Assembly: GCA_038503035.1 (NCBI GenBank)
Contig: JAVSML010001153.1
Span: 372,001 to 436,000, forward strand
Direction: 5' to 3'
DNA from: Crocodylus rhombifer
Taxonomy: Eukaryota > Chordata > Crocodylia > Crocodylidae
Length of the DNA stretch: 64,000 nt
Part shown: positions 23,920 to 35,549 of the stretch, piece after piece
How the letters are laid out: each line of letters begins with the position of its first letter
Numbering within the stretch: position 1 is the stretch's first letter
Position numbers and translations under genes: made by a program
Notes under the pieces: model-generated
Seen by the model: only the letters and a program-made list of their open reading frames with translations
Databases searched by the model: none
What the model was told of the DNA's origin: nothing

Positions 23920-24693
23920 AGCGAGGCAAGTGGTGGGGCCTGGGCAGAGAAGCCTGCCCAGGGCCAGCACCAGAGACCCAGTTGGAGGGCAGACAAGGTG
24001 GCTGACCTCCTGACCATTTGGAACCAGGACATACTTCAACAGTTCAAAGTGGGCCACCACAATGAGCACATCTTCTGGGAGATAGCTTCTGGGGCACCAG
24101 AAGACATGACAGTGCCGCACCAAGGCCACCTGTGCAGCCACAGCCAACTGGCAGCTGGCCCAGAGATGCAGTAGGCTCTGCTGCAGCGCTCATACTACAG
24201 CCCAAGTGGCTGTGTGGTTCCCACCTGGGTCTGGCAGGCGTGCAGCTCTGGGGCCGCAGGTCCAAGGGGGCAGATGCTGTTGCAGGTGGCAGCAGGTCAC
24301 AGCCAGGCAGCAGCCCCCTGCCAGACTGCTGCAGTGGGCAGAAAGTGCCAGAGCTACTCTAGGGTAGGGCTGCTTCAGCAGTCCAGCTGGCACAAGGGGC
24401 TAGTGTCCCCAGATACCAACTGGCTCCGCCTCAGAAGCCCCTGAGGTTAAATAGCCATGAGCTGCTCACCAGGGCAGGTTTTTAAACTTCTGGGGCCAGC
24501 ACAGGTGCTGGCCCCAGCCTCTAGATCTCCCTGGCTGCAGATCCGGGAGAAGCTGGGCAGAGTCAGTTTGCCCCAAGTGGCACAACTTGCCCCACATCAA
24601 AGTGCATGTTCAGGTACATGTGCTGAGGCACAAATCTCTGGCACATATTTGTCCTGCTGCAAGCGCACATGCCCGCATGTGTGGATGTGCCCA
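23920..24693. mobile_element. G+C-rich transposon-like block with a defined right end
   Basis: The right edge GCATGTGTGGATGTGCCCAG is the reverse complement of the CTGGGCACATCTACATGTG that opens the element at 50413, so this looks like the terminus of the same DNA-transposon family. The left end was not found. The 24150-24580 core contains only incidental frames. Confidence 0.45.
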
Positions 24694-24904
24694 GAATGGC
24701 CAAAACTGCATCTTTTTGGCAAACTTTTTCTAGAAAACATTCACCTACTTCTAATTCTTCCATCAAAGTAAGTTATTTTTAAAAGCATCTCCAAACATAG
24801 CATTGCCAAACAGCTAAAGAAACATTTCTCAAGGGATTGGGTTTTTGGTTATCTGAGGATCTCCAAGGGCTAGGAGGAATTCCAACTCCATTCTAAATTG
24901 CAGA

Positions 24905-25402
24905 CATAGATATTTCGCTCATGGGGCTCCCCACCAGTTGGGGAATTTGGCAGCAGGGGAGCGGTTGCAATAAATACGGCCACCCTCCCCAACTGCTGAA
25001 TTCCAAAGCCCCAAGCAGCAGGTTGGGGCCAGGCCATGCTCCCGCTCCCCACGCCTGGAAGGAGCCACACCACACCCTTTTTCCATTCATGGGGGTGGGC
25101 TGGGACTGGGCTCAAGCCCCATCCCCCCCTTCATCAGGCTTAGTTGGGCTTGGGACATACCCCTTTTCCCCCATAGGGCTATAACACACACCCTCCCCAC
25201 AGTGGGAGCGGGTTGGGGCTGGGCCATGGCCCTTTCTGGCACGAGGCTGGGCCACCCCTGCAGGCCAGGTTGGAGGTAGGATGCCCCCTACCCTCCTTTA
25301 CTCAACTGGATGGGACCCTGCTACAACCACCCCAGATCTAGCCCACGGATAGCCTAGGAACTGCCCATCCAGTCCACCAGCCAAAAAGGTTGAGCACCAC
25401 TG
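24905..25402. mobile_element. hAT element, right end clear
   Basis: The right end AAAAAGGTTGAGCACCACTG is a clean hAT-type terminus, the same as the degraded ends of 13754-14180. The core is G+C-rich, with phrases like ATTTGGCAGCAGGGGAGCGG. The left boundary is approximate. Confidence 0.6.
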
Positions 25403-25409
25403 GTTTAGA

Positions 25410-26108
25410 GGAATATAGCAGACAGGAAAACACTATTTCCACCATTATTAAAAAAAACCAAACTGGTAGTGCCCCATGTATATCAAATCAAACTGCATAT
25501 CCTCCAAGGACTGGGTAGTTGAAAGGACTGTGTTCAAAATTTTAGATTGCCTTTTTCTCTGTTTTTTCTCTAATTCATTTATTCTGTTTTAATAAATTAC
25601 TAAATTATATTCCATGGGAAATGATCCTGGGTTGGTACTATTTGTTTGTTTTATTTTTGGTTTTGGTTTTGTCTTTTTAACAAACAGGATAGGAAAAAAT
25701 ATATCAATCTTCCAGAAAAAAGGGTATTTAGTGCTTGCAGGGTTTAAAAACAATAGATACACTTTAAAATCAGCACTGACTAGGTTTAAAACAGAATTTA
25801 TGTTGGGTGACATCCTATTCTTTTCTGATTAGTTAAGTGGTGATTTTTTTGGCCATCTACAGGGTATTTTGGGCACTTATGCACCCAGAGGAATTTTATT
25901 TCCGGGTATGTAGTCCTACATGCATGGAGGACTATGAGTGTTTACATAATCACACAGACTGAGTATGAGCAACATCAGCCATAGCACATGTGTATGCCCC
26001 TTGTGGATGTGTATTGACTGTATACACTTGAGAACCAAATTACCTTAAACCCATGAGTAAGGGACTCAGGATCAGAAACAGAAAAAAAGGGGCAGGTGAT
26101 ATGTTCTC
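25410..26108. other. Intergenic DNA, nothing recognised
   Basis: AT-rich, no gene or clear repeat. Confidence 0.5.
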
Positions 26109-26111
26109 TTT

Positions 26112-26275
26112 TGCCCAATAGCTCAGTGGCTAGGGTACTCACCTGGGAGCTGGAGGTACTAGGTCCCACTCTTATCCAGAGGAGATTTAAATTAGGGTGT
26201 GGTTGACTTTCCACCACACAGGACTCCCCACCACCATACCACATACCATACACTACTCTTTTTGTAGCTGAACCA
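26112..26275 (+). repeat. tRNA-derived SINE
   Basis: AATAGCTCAGTGGCTAGGG contains a perfect tRNA A-box core (TAGCTCAGTGG), and GAGGTACTAGGTCCCACTC stands where a B box is expected. The tail AGGAGATTTAAATTAGGGTG matches the body of the related copy at 22340. It does not fold as an intact tRNA, so this is a SINE rather than a tRNA gene. Confidence 0.65.
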
Positions 26276-26459
26276 CTAACAGTCTGTGGAAAAATGGATG
26301 GAGGGCATTGCCAGGGGAAGCTTCAGCCCCACTGGGGACAAAGGCCCAGGTTAGAAACCCACCCTACAACAACATCAGCCCCCTCATGTAGGCACAAACT
26401 TTCTGGCTTACTTGCTTCCTCCTGGCTCCATGTACCTCCCTCTCATGGCTGCCAACGGG

Positions 26460-26600
26460 GCCAGCATCTGAAGGAGCACTATATTGTGCTGAGAAGTCAG
26501 AGATGTAGGTTCAAACTCCTTTGAGTAACAAAGGACCTAGGACCTCTGTCTTCCCAGATGAGTGCTTTAAGCACCTACCTATTTGGGAGAAAAATGGAAA
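26460..26600 (+). repeat. tRNA-derived SINE fragment
   Basis: GTAGGTTCAAACTCCTTTG gives a good B box. The A-box side (AAGGAGCACTATATTGTGC) is degraded. Text GACCTAGGACCTCTGTCTTC and GAGTGCTTTAAGCACC continues in the body. Confidence 0.5.
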
Positions 26601-26609
26601 CGCTCCCTT

Positions 26610-27855
26610 TAGTTCTGTTGCTAGCTTATATAACTCCACTGTCATGCATAACTGTACGTTTGCATAGAGCTACATGCCCAGAAATAAAACTTCTCTGGGC
26701 ATAAAAGTTTTCTTTTTTAGCTATAGACTTTCATAAAGCTAAATAGTGAATTATAATATGAAGCAAGGAGAAATGGCTCAACATTTTAAAGCTAACTTTA
26801 CTCTGCTTAAAGCAATTATTTCTACTGTAAGAGGGATTAAACTTAACAGCTACAGAAAAGTACAACATCAGTTACATCTAAATGAGTCTGCACCTAAAAA
26901 ATCTTGTCTCTAACTTCCCAAGGCAGCAGACTTGCTGGCTCAGATGTTACCAAGCTGCCTCAAAAATTGCTGCAAAATAAGGAGCGGAAATGGAGTACAT
27001 TTTAAGATTTCTTTGTTTAGGGGAAAAGCATTACAGCTGGTAATGGTTTGTATTTCTGGATGCATCTACCTGGTGTTGGAATCTTAGATGAGGTTCAATT
27101 ATGAAATACATTTTCTCTGTGCTTATGAGCAACTAGCAGTGATATTATACTTATTATAGAAATATGAATTAGGATATTGTAAAAGCAGGAATTTAGCATA
27201 AACTATGGGAATGACACACACAGGTCCCTTCAAACACTAGAAGAGCAAGAATTTTTAATGAGTATTGCTCACCAAAATAATTTACTCAAAATTCCCTCCT
27301 TTTATACTTTAGTGGAACTACTCTGAAAAACAAGGATTTAAGACTGTGAGTAATATATACTAGTCTACCACTACCTACCTATTATTTTCCCTTTATTAAA
27401 CACACTGTATACAACTCATGGCTCACCTATGCACTAATGGATAAAACTACTTCACTGCTGCTTTACAGGTATGTTCTCTCTCCTATTCCACTATGACAAA
27501 ATTAATAGGGAATAAAGATGACGCAGATTTAAGTCAATGAAATAAGATAGGTAATAACTTTGAAAAAAGTGCCCTTCACTTTATCTGTCTCTCCGTACAT
27601 TGCCATATTCTTGTACACTTCCCACTTGCCACAGATCTACTGAAAAATACTTCATTTAACATTCTGTGCCCAGTTACCGCAATTTCTCACTTTTAATCTA
27701 GGTACCATAGAATAGAATAAAGTGAAATAGTAGTGTTCAAAGAAGGTATCATTTAGTGTCAAACCTTAATCCAATCATAAAATGCAAATCAGTTAAGAAA
27801 AAATAAACCAAAAATATCTATGAAACCTATTAATAAGATACCATAGTCAGAAAGT
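26610..27855. other. Intergenic DNA, nothing recognised
   Basis: AT-rich DNA with no gene and no repeat that I can name. Confidence 0.5.
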
Positions 27856-27859
27856 GTAA

Positions 27860-28198
27860 GAACATAAATGCTTTACTGGATCAAACCAATGGTCCATCTA
27901 GTCCAGTATCCTGTCTTGGACAGTGGATGATATACAGACAGCGTGCTGAACCAGATATTTTGATTGACCTGTATCCTATTCAACAGAGTGATCTATCCCC
28001 TATCCCCTGGTACCCACCATTACTGGTTTAGAGATGTCAGGGGAAACATCTCCATTAATTTATCATCCATTAATTTATCCAGTCCCTTTTTGAACCTGGC
28101 TATGTTATTTGTCTCCACCACCTCCTGTGGTAATGAATTCCACAAGTTAACTATGCTCTGTGTAAAAAAGTACTTTCTCTTGTTAATTTTAAACATGT
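27860..28198 (-). mobile_element. CR1 LINE fragment, antisense
   Basis: The plus strand reads GGATCAAACCAATGGTCCATC, then TAGTCCAGTATCCTGTC, CCAGTCCCTTTTTGAACCTGG and GGTAATGAATTCCACAAG: the reverse complement of the CR1 3' region, in the expected order. The element is therefore inserted in minus orientation. Its left side is its 3' end and its right side is interrupted by the next repeat. No coding frame remains. Confidence 0.85.
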
Positions 28199-28370
28199 CA
28201 AATTTTCATATCTGTGGGAAGCCCTGTGGGCTGGATGACATTGCTTCATGGGCCTGATCCAGCCTACGGGCCATACCTTGGTCATCTGTCATGTAAGCAG
28301 ATACGATCCTGTCGTAAGCAGGCAGCTGGACTAGATGACCTCTTGACATCCCCTTTAGTCCTAATTTTTC
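28199..28370 (+). repeat. Direct duplication, copy 1 (172 bp)
   Basis: Identical in length to 28852-29023 and differing at seven positions by my count (about 96% identity). It starts CAAATTTTCATATCTGTGGG, contains a hAT-like GGGCCTGATCCAGCCTACGG, and ends with a CR1-like 3' tail (GACTAGATGACCTCTTGACA). So the repeated unit itself is a composite of two element types. Confidence 0.95.
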
Positions 28371-28851
28371 AGCAGGTGCCCCTATTTCAGCAGAAGCACC
28401 CTATAACATACTCAGTCTACATTCTTTATCAACATATAAAATTAAAAGAAAATAGTTCTACATAGAGGTAAACTCCTTAATACTACATTCAGAAGCTGTA
28501 TCAGTAAATGACAGGGTGATCAGCCCAACAGGCCAAATGAGTGGTATGCAGCTGGTCCATGGGTGAGATCCAGAGCACAGAGCTACATTGCTTGACTCAT
28601 GGGGCTGTAATCTAGTGGTGGCAGTGTTAATTGTTGCAGCTTCCAAAGCCACAGGAGCTGCCATTCCTTCCACCAACAAATTTCTTGCCTCATTAGCAGC
28701 TCTGCAGGCCAGATGATGTAGCTGTGTGCTCTGAATCCAGCTCTCCATGGGTCCAGAAATATGGCAGCAGGACAAATGGCAGCTGCATTAATTGCTGTGG
28801 CTTCAGGAGCCATGGCAATTAATGCTGTCACCGCTTAACTTACCACGCTGC
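28371..28851. repeat. Spacer between the duplicated copies
   Basis: 481 bp separate the two copies. From about 28520 it has hAT-like content (GAGATCCAGAGCACAGAGC, CAGCTCTCCATGGGTCCAG), suggesting that spacer and copies together are one larger composite element. Frames of 82-105 codons on the minus strand are incidental. Confidence 0.4.
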
Positions 28852-29023
28852 CAAATTTTCATATCTGTGGGAAGCCCTGTGGGCTGGATGACATTGCTTC
28901 ATGGGCCTGATCCAGCCTGCGAGCCATACCTTGGTCATCTCTCATGTAAGCAGATATGATCCTGCCGTAAGCAGGCAGTTTGACTAGATGACCTCTTGAC
29001 ATCCCCTTTAGTCCTAATTTTTC
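28852..29023 (+). repeat. Direct duplication, copy 2 (172 bp)
   Basis: Second copy of the 28199-28370 unit, same orientation and same length. The sequences diverge immediately outside both ends, which defines the unit. The copy runs on into TATGACA, as a CR1 3' end would. Confidence 0.95.
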
Positions 29024-29365
29024 TATGACAATATAACCTAAATACAGGTTTTATTGAGCACAAAATATATCCTAGCTTGCAAGTCATTTTATTCTATTCG
29101 TATCATGCTTCCTATTAATACTCATTTTTTCCATGTGTATTATAAAGGATTATATAAAAGTTGCTTATCGTTAGCTGTTTATAGGATACTGTAAAATAAC
29201 TTAATACAATGATTGCTCCTTTATAACAAGCTTTTAATAAAAATCTATTAGTATGTTTCTTGAGGCTTGATACATGTGAAAGAACATTTCTGCTGAACTC
29301 TATTCAAAGTTTTTCCCTGAAGTTGTTTCTTTGCTGATTTTATATTATACCCACACTACACTAGA

Positions 29366-29530
29366 AGAGTGGTTTTCAAACTGTTCCATGAAACCCTGGC
29401 ATCCTATGATAGGTCACCAGCAGCTCCATAAAGAGACTGGGGGTAACAGAAAGAACTTTAGAACACTGCCTTCTGGAGGCTCACGCAGTGATGGCTTACT
29501 ATTATTTCCAGGTAGCCACGTGAAAGGAGC
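29366..29530 (+). mobile_element. hAT (Charlie-like) fragment
   Basis: GAGTGGTTTTCAAACTGTTCC matches the CAGTGGTTTTCAAACTTT-type start of Charlie-like elements. The right end is not clear. Confidence 0.5.
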
Positions 29531-29539
29531 ATTTTCCCC

Positions 29540-30580
29540 CCCCAAACACAGGCAGTCAAAACTTTGTATGGTTTCCTAAGCTTGCCTCTTTTCCGGGCAA
29601 CTGCTACATCATCAATTCACTTTACTACCGCAAGGAATAATGTGACTTAATTAAAAACACACCTCATGGCCTTCAACTTCTCCGTCAGGGAGAAGTGTAT
29701 TCCTTAGCCAATTGAGCCAGAAAAAAATCTTAAGGTAAGTAGTGTGCATTGACCTTTCAACTTATTAACTCCAAAGTAGATGTTAAGTTAAATAAGAGAG
29801 GGCCCATTAGAATCAAAGAGCAGCCTCCAGTTCAGTGGAAGTTTGGAAGCGAGATAAAATACGGTAAGTGAAGATATTTTCTCTTACCACCACACTGCAT
29901 TGGTCAGTCTTTGAAATGTATCTGTAGTGCCTTCTACTTTTTAATACTAATTCAAAAAAAAGTATTTGTATATTTATGGAAACAACTAAGGAGTCTGGCC
30001 AATGACACAGCTTTCCAAACCATTGTCCATTCAAACAACAAGTTAACTTCAATTGCCATTTTTATGTTGTACATACTAACTGTGAAAGAATATGAACACC
30101 AGAAGATTAATGTCTGGGTTCCCATTGCACAGTCACACTAAAGTCAGCCAACAGCAGCACAACTTGGGGGCCAGTTCGTTCCAGCAACGTAAGTAAGATG
30201 TTCCCTGTCCCACTGGAGGAACCAGCACAGAACTGTGCATGCTGGTACTCTTCAAGAAAAAACAAAGAAGCCACAAAGATTTCAGTCAAGGAATTTTACT
30301 GAAATACCCCATTCTACCACCTAAATACTGAATAACAATTTTATCAAGGCATGGAACGTACCCAAAAAGCATAGCCCAAGTATTGCTATAATCTGTATGT
30401 TAATACATTCTAATCTATTATTATTTTGAAATACACATCATACTTTACCCAACAGATTTAACATGCAAATCAACAATTAGAAACCCTTGAAGGTGGAGAC
30501 TTAAAAAAGAAGTGCTGACAACACACAGTATTACTGATGCACAGCATTAAACAACAATACTACCATAGAACACTAGAGAG
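29540..30580. other. Intergenic DNA, nothing recognised
   Basis: No gene or clear repeat. Short frames only. Confidence 0.5.
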
Positions 30581-30589
30581 TAAGGCTGT

Positions 30590-30937
30590 GCAACTGGAGG
30601 ACCATAGGCCACATATACCCTGTGAGGGGTTAGCTTGGGGTCCCCAAGTTCTCATCCAGGCACTGCTCCCATCTTCACTCTGGCTGCAGCAGCCCTGCTC
30701 TAGTGGCAGAGACTTTCTATGCCTGAAGGGTGATTGAGCCTGAAAACTTGCTGAGAACTTTTTTACAGCTACTCAGGTGGTCTAAAAGATATCACATCTA
30801 CTCAAAGAACTTTGCCTGCCTATGTCCTTAGACCACCACAGCTACAATCAAAACCCAACATAGGGATTCGAATGGCATTTACAGAAGGTGCAGGGGTTAA
30901 TGTGTGGCACACCTGCCAAGAAGGTTGATCCCCACTG
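30590..30937. mobile_element. hAT element containing a nested repeat piece
   Basis: The right end AGAAGGTTGATCCCCACTG is hAT-like, and GGCTGTGCAACTGGAGGACC near 30590 may be the decayed left end. At about 30775-30865 the text GTCTAAAAGATATCACATC ... TTAGACCACCACAGCTAC is the 3' part of the SINE-like family seen at 7545, nested inside. Confidence 0.5.
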
Positions 30938-30939
30938 AC

Positions 30940-32655
30940 ATAGCATATTTTCTTCTGCTACAAAAGTTTCATGTAGTAGTGTTGCCTATATATAAAGGTG
31001 ATAGAACAGTGAAGTAGTAACAGTCAAACCCAGCTTTTGTTTGTTTGTTTTTTCCAAGTTTAAGATTACATTTACATTTGGATAGAGGGCATTAATCTTT
31101 TTTACAGTTTGTCATGTCCTGGTGATGTCATTTTATCTGGGTGATTAAGGACAGATATCAGACAAAACAGTCCCAATGGCAGCTTTAAGCAACGTTGAAG
31201 TTATACCAGTAAACAGGATACTGACCTTTCCTCTGCAGGAAATTTAACTTGACTAGTCAGGATTATCATCATTCCTAACCAGATCAGGATTAAAGATGAA
31301 TTTTTATGCAAGCCAAAAGCCAGAATGCTGAAGGATGTGTTTCCCTCTTAAATTTATTTTAACACCTCCCTGCAAGTACATATCAGTGTTTCATCCACAT
31401 TGTTTCTAGGTCTTCAGCTCCTTAACCAGATACACAACTACTCTGTTTCACAAGCAGTATTTTTACAAATTAGTATGGTATTAAGCCTCAGCTGCTGCCA
31501 AGCTAAGGATTTTTCCTTCTTCCTGCATCACAGTATTAAAAAATATATATTAAAGCCCGAAACCACAAAAGAATGATTTCCCTTGTGATAGACAAGGCAG
31601 AGCTAAGCACATTTTTCAAACATACAAAGCTAGAGTAAGATTTTCCTTCTGAAAATTGCTCACTAGAGAGATTCTCATTTGTTCAAGAACCTTTTTGCCT
31701 TGTGGCTCAAGTTCTGCTCATTTAATCAGCAAAACCACCACAAAGTACTGGCAAGCCTGCAGCTGCTGAGGGACTGATATCCCCATGGAGGATTTCAGCT
31801 TAACTTGATAAGGGCTTGATTCTGCATCATTAAAGTCAAGGGGCAGTTTTCCATTGACTTGAATAGAAGAAGAGCCTAATCCTAAAGACAGCTTCCTACT
31901 TGCATACTAATTTTAACATAGAGTATTTACTGGTATATCACACGCTGCTTCCCTCCCCACCAAATTAGCCATCCAAAGTTGGGGTACATGTTTTAAGCAG
32001 GGAAACTGAATTCCATACTGCAGTGGAGGCATGGGGATGCTGGAATGGCTGCCAGGGGCTCCTTCTAACTGCATGTAAGAGGAACAGAATCTACTTTTCA
32101 GCGTCACTCATCCTGCCCTTGTTGCTCAGCTAAAAGCTAGAGTTTTAACCCTACCACAGCTGCTGCTGAATTGGCAGCAGCTTTTGGCTGGGCAGTAAGG
32201 GGAGATGATCATAGTGAATAGACTCTGCCCCTGCTCCGTGCAGTTTTCATGATATCTGTATTCTGCCTTCCCCACACAAGGTGCATGTCTTTTTTGAGGG
32301 CATATGGTATATGAAAAAATAAAGCTACTTTCTCTTTGGGACAGAACTATGCAAATTACCCATGATAACAAAGGAAGAAATTCCAATGATTGCTTATGTA
32401 TCAGCCTCAAATAATCAGGTACACATTTGGAAGCACAAGTTTGCGTGCATATGCATGTGCACCCGCGCATGAGTGTGCTTGAGTGTAAATTGCCACTTCA
32501 TCCTATACTGATAACCACACCTTTAAGGTGAAATGAGCTGCCATTTAACAGCAATAGTTACAGACTTTAACAATAGCAATAGTCACAGAATTTAAGGGGC
32601 AGAACACAGGTCTTACTTAGTGCTGATTCATACAGATCCACGTGCTGAAATTAAA
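30940..32655. other. Intergenic DNA with one small palindromic repeat
   Basis: No gene. At 31803-31884 a short element has arms TTAAAGTCAAGG (31830-31841) and CCATTGACTTGAA (31851-31863) that pair imperfectly, flanked by GCTTGATTCTGC and AGAGCCTAATCCT. This looks like an old hairpin-type MITE. The rest is unremarkable. Confidence 0.45.
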
Positions 32656-32658
32656 ATA

Positions 32659-32960
32659 CAGTAAAAGCTGTGTTAACTGGCATTTTAGTAACTGGCACAC
32701 TCTACTAACTGGAATTTCTGACCAGGCGGATGGACAAAGATGGTCTGGGAGGGAGAGGGGAAGCTCACACGCAGTGGCCACTGCCATTACCCTGAGCTGC
32801 TGCTGTTCCACATGTGGCTGCCGCCACCTCCCCGCTCCATGTGTGGCCACCGCCACCCCCACTCCGCATCTGGTCAAAAACCCCTGCTTCAGGAAACTGG
32901 CATTTGTAGACTACCAGACCCCCCAATCCCCACTCAAGCTAGATAACAGAGCTTTTACTG
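32659..32960. mobile_element. Tigger/pogo-type MITE
   Basis: A TA dinucleotide flanks each side (32657-32658 and 32961-32962). Ends CAGTAAAAGCTGTGTTAACTGG and (reverse complement) CAGTAAAAGCTCTGTTATC are typical of pogo/Tigger non-autonomous elements. Length 302 bp with a G+C-rich core. Mobilisation would have needed a pogo transposase in trans. The overlapping 127-codon frame is incidental. Confidence 0.9.
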
Positions 32961-32969
32961 TACTTTCAT

Positions 32970-35060
32970 TCAAAAGAAGCTTTCATATAAAAGAAGTTCC
33001 TGACCTTCATGGTTGCAAAGAATAATGCAAAAACAAACTAAGGGCTCCTGATTGGCTCCTGTATCTTCTCAGCCTGATTTTGCAAACTAAGCAACCTTGT
33101 CATGCTTTGGAGGAGAGGCTTCCAAAAAAATCCAAGAATTTCAGGAATCCTTTTACTCTTTCTTTCACATTTAGCTAGTTAGTTTTTGAAGAAATGTTAA
33201 AAAAAGCTATTTTTAGCTTAGGCTTATAGCAGCTGAAATGCCCCAGGACTTACCAGACTGATGGAAAAAAATAACTTGAGAAGCTAGCAATGCAATAATC
33301 AACCTGAGAGCTTCTAAATAAGCCTTCTGAATTCTCCTTTGAAATGTTTAATTGTGGACTGGATTTTTTTGTAAAGTGTGGGTCACATATGCATATGCGC
33401 ATCAAACAGGACCCCACACCATCTCCCAGTCTAAGAAAATTTATTGCTGTGACTTATTCCTTGATATTTGTCTAAGCTTTGTTTCTTGCTGGTTCAATCC
33501 CTCTCCCCCCCACAATTCTTGAACAATGCATATTGAATGTTCTGTAAGAATGAAGTAAAATATAAAGTGGTATTAGATTGCCGGTGTGAAAAATCCTAGA
33601 GGAAACATCAATAGATTACCAAAAATCTTTCTGCATTTAATTTGTTTATAACTCTGGTTATTCCGAATCCTTTGCACCATTTTCATCCAAAACTTTCCTT
33701 CATCAACTTCTTACCAAGGTGCTTTCAATTGACATCAGAAATATTAAATCATGGAATGAAAGCATTACATCCTCATTCACTGCACCTTTCTTCCCAACCT
33801 CACAGCCTTCACCTACTCTTATAGCTGAGGCCCTGCCAGATCCAGCCCTATGGCACTCTATCCTTTCTATCCATGCTGTAGTTTCATCCATTTGCAGAGT
33901 GCAGTTTACACAGCGCTGTTTTACACTCATTGAAGTATTTTTCTTCTGAAGGAGAATGATAAAAGCATCTCAGTTCCTAACATGTTTTGTCACGTTTTGT
34001 TAGACATTTTCTATGCGAGTATAAAAAATAGGTTAATGGAAATCATGGTCTGTTCACGTTTTCATAAGGAGCTCAAGCTTCTGACACAGTTTTCAGAATC
34101 CTTCAGTTTTTTTGACACTCAGGCTTCTGTGACCTTCAGAGAAATAACAGGTCATCTGGAGCCTGAACATGTGAGAACCTTTGCAAAGAGGAGGCCGGGT
34201 GACAAAACTGGTAAAAAAGGAGTATAATCTCAACACATGCAGTATTTGATATTTACATGGCAATACACAGAGCAGTTTGAGAATCTTATTTTTTAAGAAA
34301 CCAACCTAATAAAAATATGGTACAGAATATGCACCAATTTCTCTGTTCTCATTTGTTCCGGTTACTTCATGTTTTCATCCATATCAACAAACCAGGCTGT
34401 AGCAACTGCATCAGCTACCTCCCCTGGCAGAGTAGCGCTTGAAACCACCATAAAAAATGTAGAGGGGGTCCATTTACAGTACTATTTTGAACTTCAGGGG
34501 CAAAGCTTGCAGTTATCTTATCATTTTAATATCTGATTTTAGAATTTCCTCCTCACTCTATGCTTACTGACCCTATAGGTTACATGCATAACCTCAAGTA
34601 CATTCCATTTATTCTATACCTGGGCTTCTGCCCTCTCCATTACACTATAACTACTCCCACTGAGAGCTGCGACAATCCATTCCTCATGAAAGTAGGGCAT
34701 CTATTCCTATTCTCTTTATCCTTGACCTTCCTCTGTTGCTTTGGCACTGTAATAATATCCTTCCCTGTAAAATCTTGCTTTCCTTCTTTCATGATACAGA
34801 AACCCTCCTGTTCACCAGCCTACCTCAAACCGCTCCCAGAGTTGCTTTGTGGGTGCTCTGCTCCTATTCTTAATGGAAAGGGAAAAGAAGACTCTTCCCA
34901 CAATGCTTCATCTTTGGCCCTTCTTTTTTTTATTCTACAGTTTTGTCATCCACTCATGCTGTTTCAATTACCATGATTTCCAGCCAACTCAAACATGGGG
35001 CTGTTGGGGTTGGCGGGGTTTTGGGGTGGGGAGTACTTGGAGGAGGTTGCTTGTTTGGGA
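32970..35060. other. Intergenic DNA, nothing recognised
   Basis: No gene. Pyrimidine-rich stretches at 33640-33900 and 34560-34970 keep frames open for up to 138 codons, but with no motif or splice context. Confidence 0.45.
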
Positions 35061-35067
35061 TTTTTTT

Positions 35068-35510
35068 TACTTTAAAAAATATATTATCAAAATATTAAAA
35101 ACAAATGGTGAAAATGCTAAAGTTTGCAGCCCTGCCTAGGACCAAGCATGAAACACCTGTCAGTAACCAAATACTATAGGGATTGAAACCCCATGCCCCC
35201 CAACACCCTTCATGGGGTTACACATTTAGGACTAGCCATATGTTTTTCACCTTGCAGAGTGTTCTCTTGATGGCCCAAGCATGACACAAACTGGTCCATG
35301 CTCTCTTGGAAGGTCAAGTGTCCAAACTGGCATGTGCCTGGACCAAGAACTGCAAGAGGTAGAGGCATCATCAGAGCCAGACTTTGCAGGCCATTTCCTA
35401 CAACTCCACAGGGTTATCATTTTGGCTTAGCCCAGCAGGAAATTGGCCAGACAGATCATGCTCCCCTCAGCCACTCAGTATGGGGCAGAGAAAATGTACA
35501 ATTAGTAAAA
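35068..35510 (+). repeat. Unclassified interspersed repeat, copy A
   Basis: Aligns by eye with 60515-60910 in the same orientation. Shared landmarks in order are AATATTAAAAACAAA, GGGATTGAAACCC, CATGGGGTTACAC, TTTAGGACTAG, CACCTTG-AGAGT, CTTG-AAG-T-AAGTGT and AGAGAAA-TGTACA. I do not recognise the family. Copy A is shorter than copy B and has its own small insertions. Confidence 0.75.
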
Positions 35511-35549
35511 TTAGCTTCCTTACCAGCAGTTTTTTCCCCTGAATGAAAG

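Noticed and set aside
26112..26185. Possible tRNA gene (perfect A-box core TAGCTCAGTGG)
   Set aside because: The B box is degraded, acceptor-stem pairing is not evident, and related copies occur nearby, so it is a SINE.
34560..34976. 138-codon plus-strand frame with hydrophobic segments
   Set aside because: Pyrimidine-rich DNA gives Leu/Phe/Ser/Pro-rich chance products; no splice context or homology was recognised.
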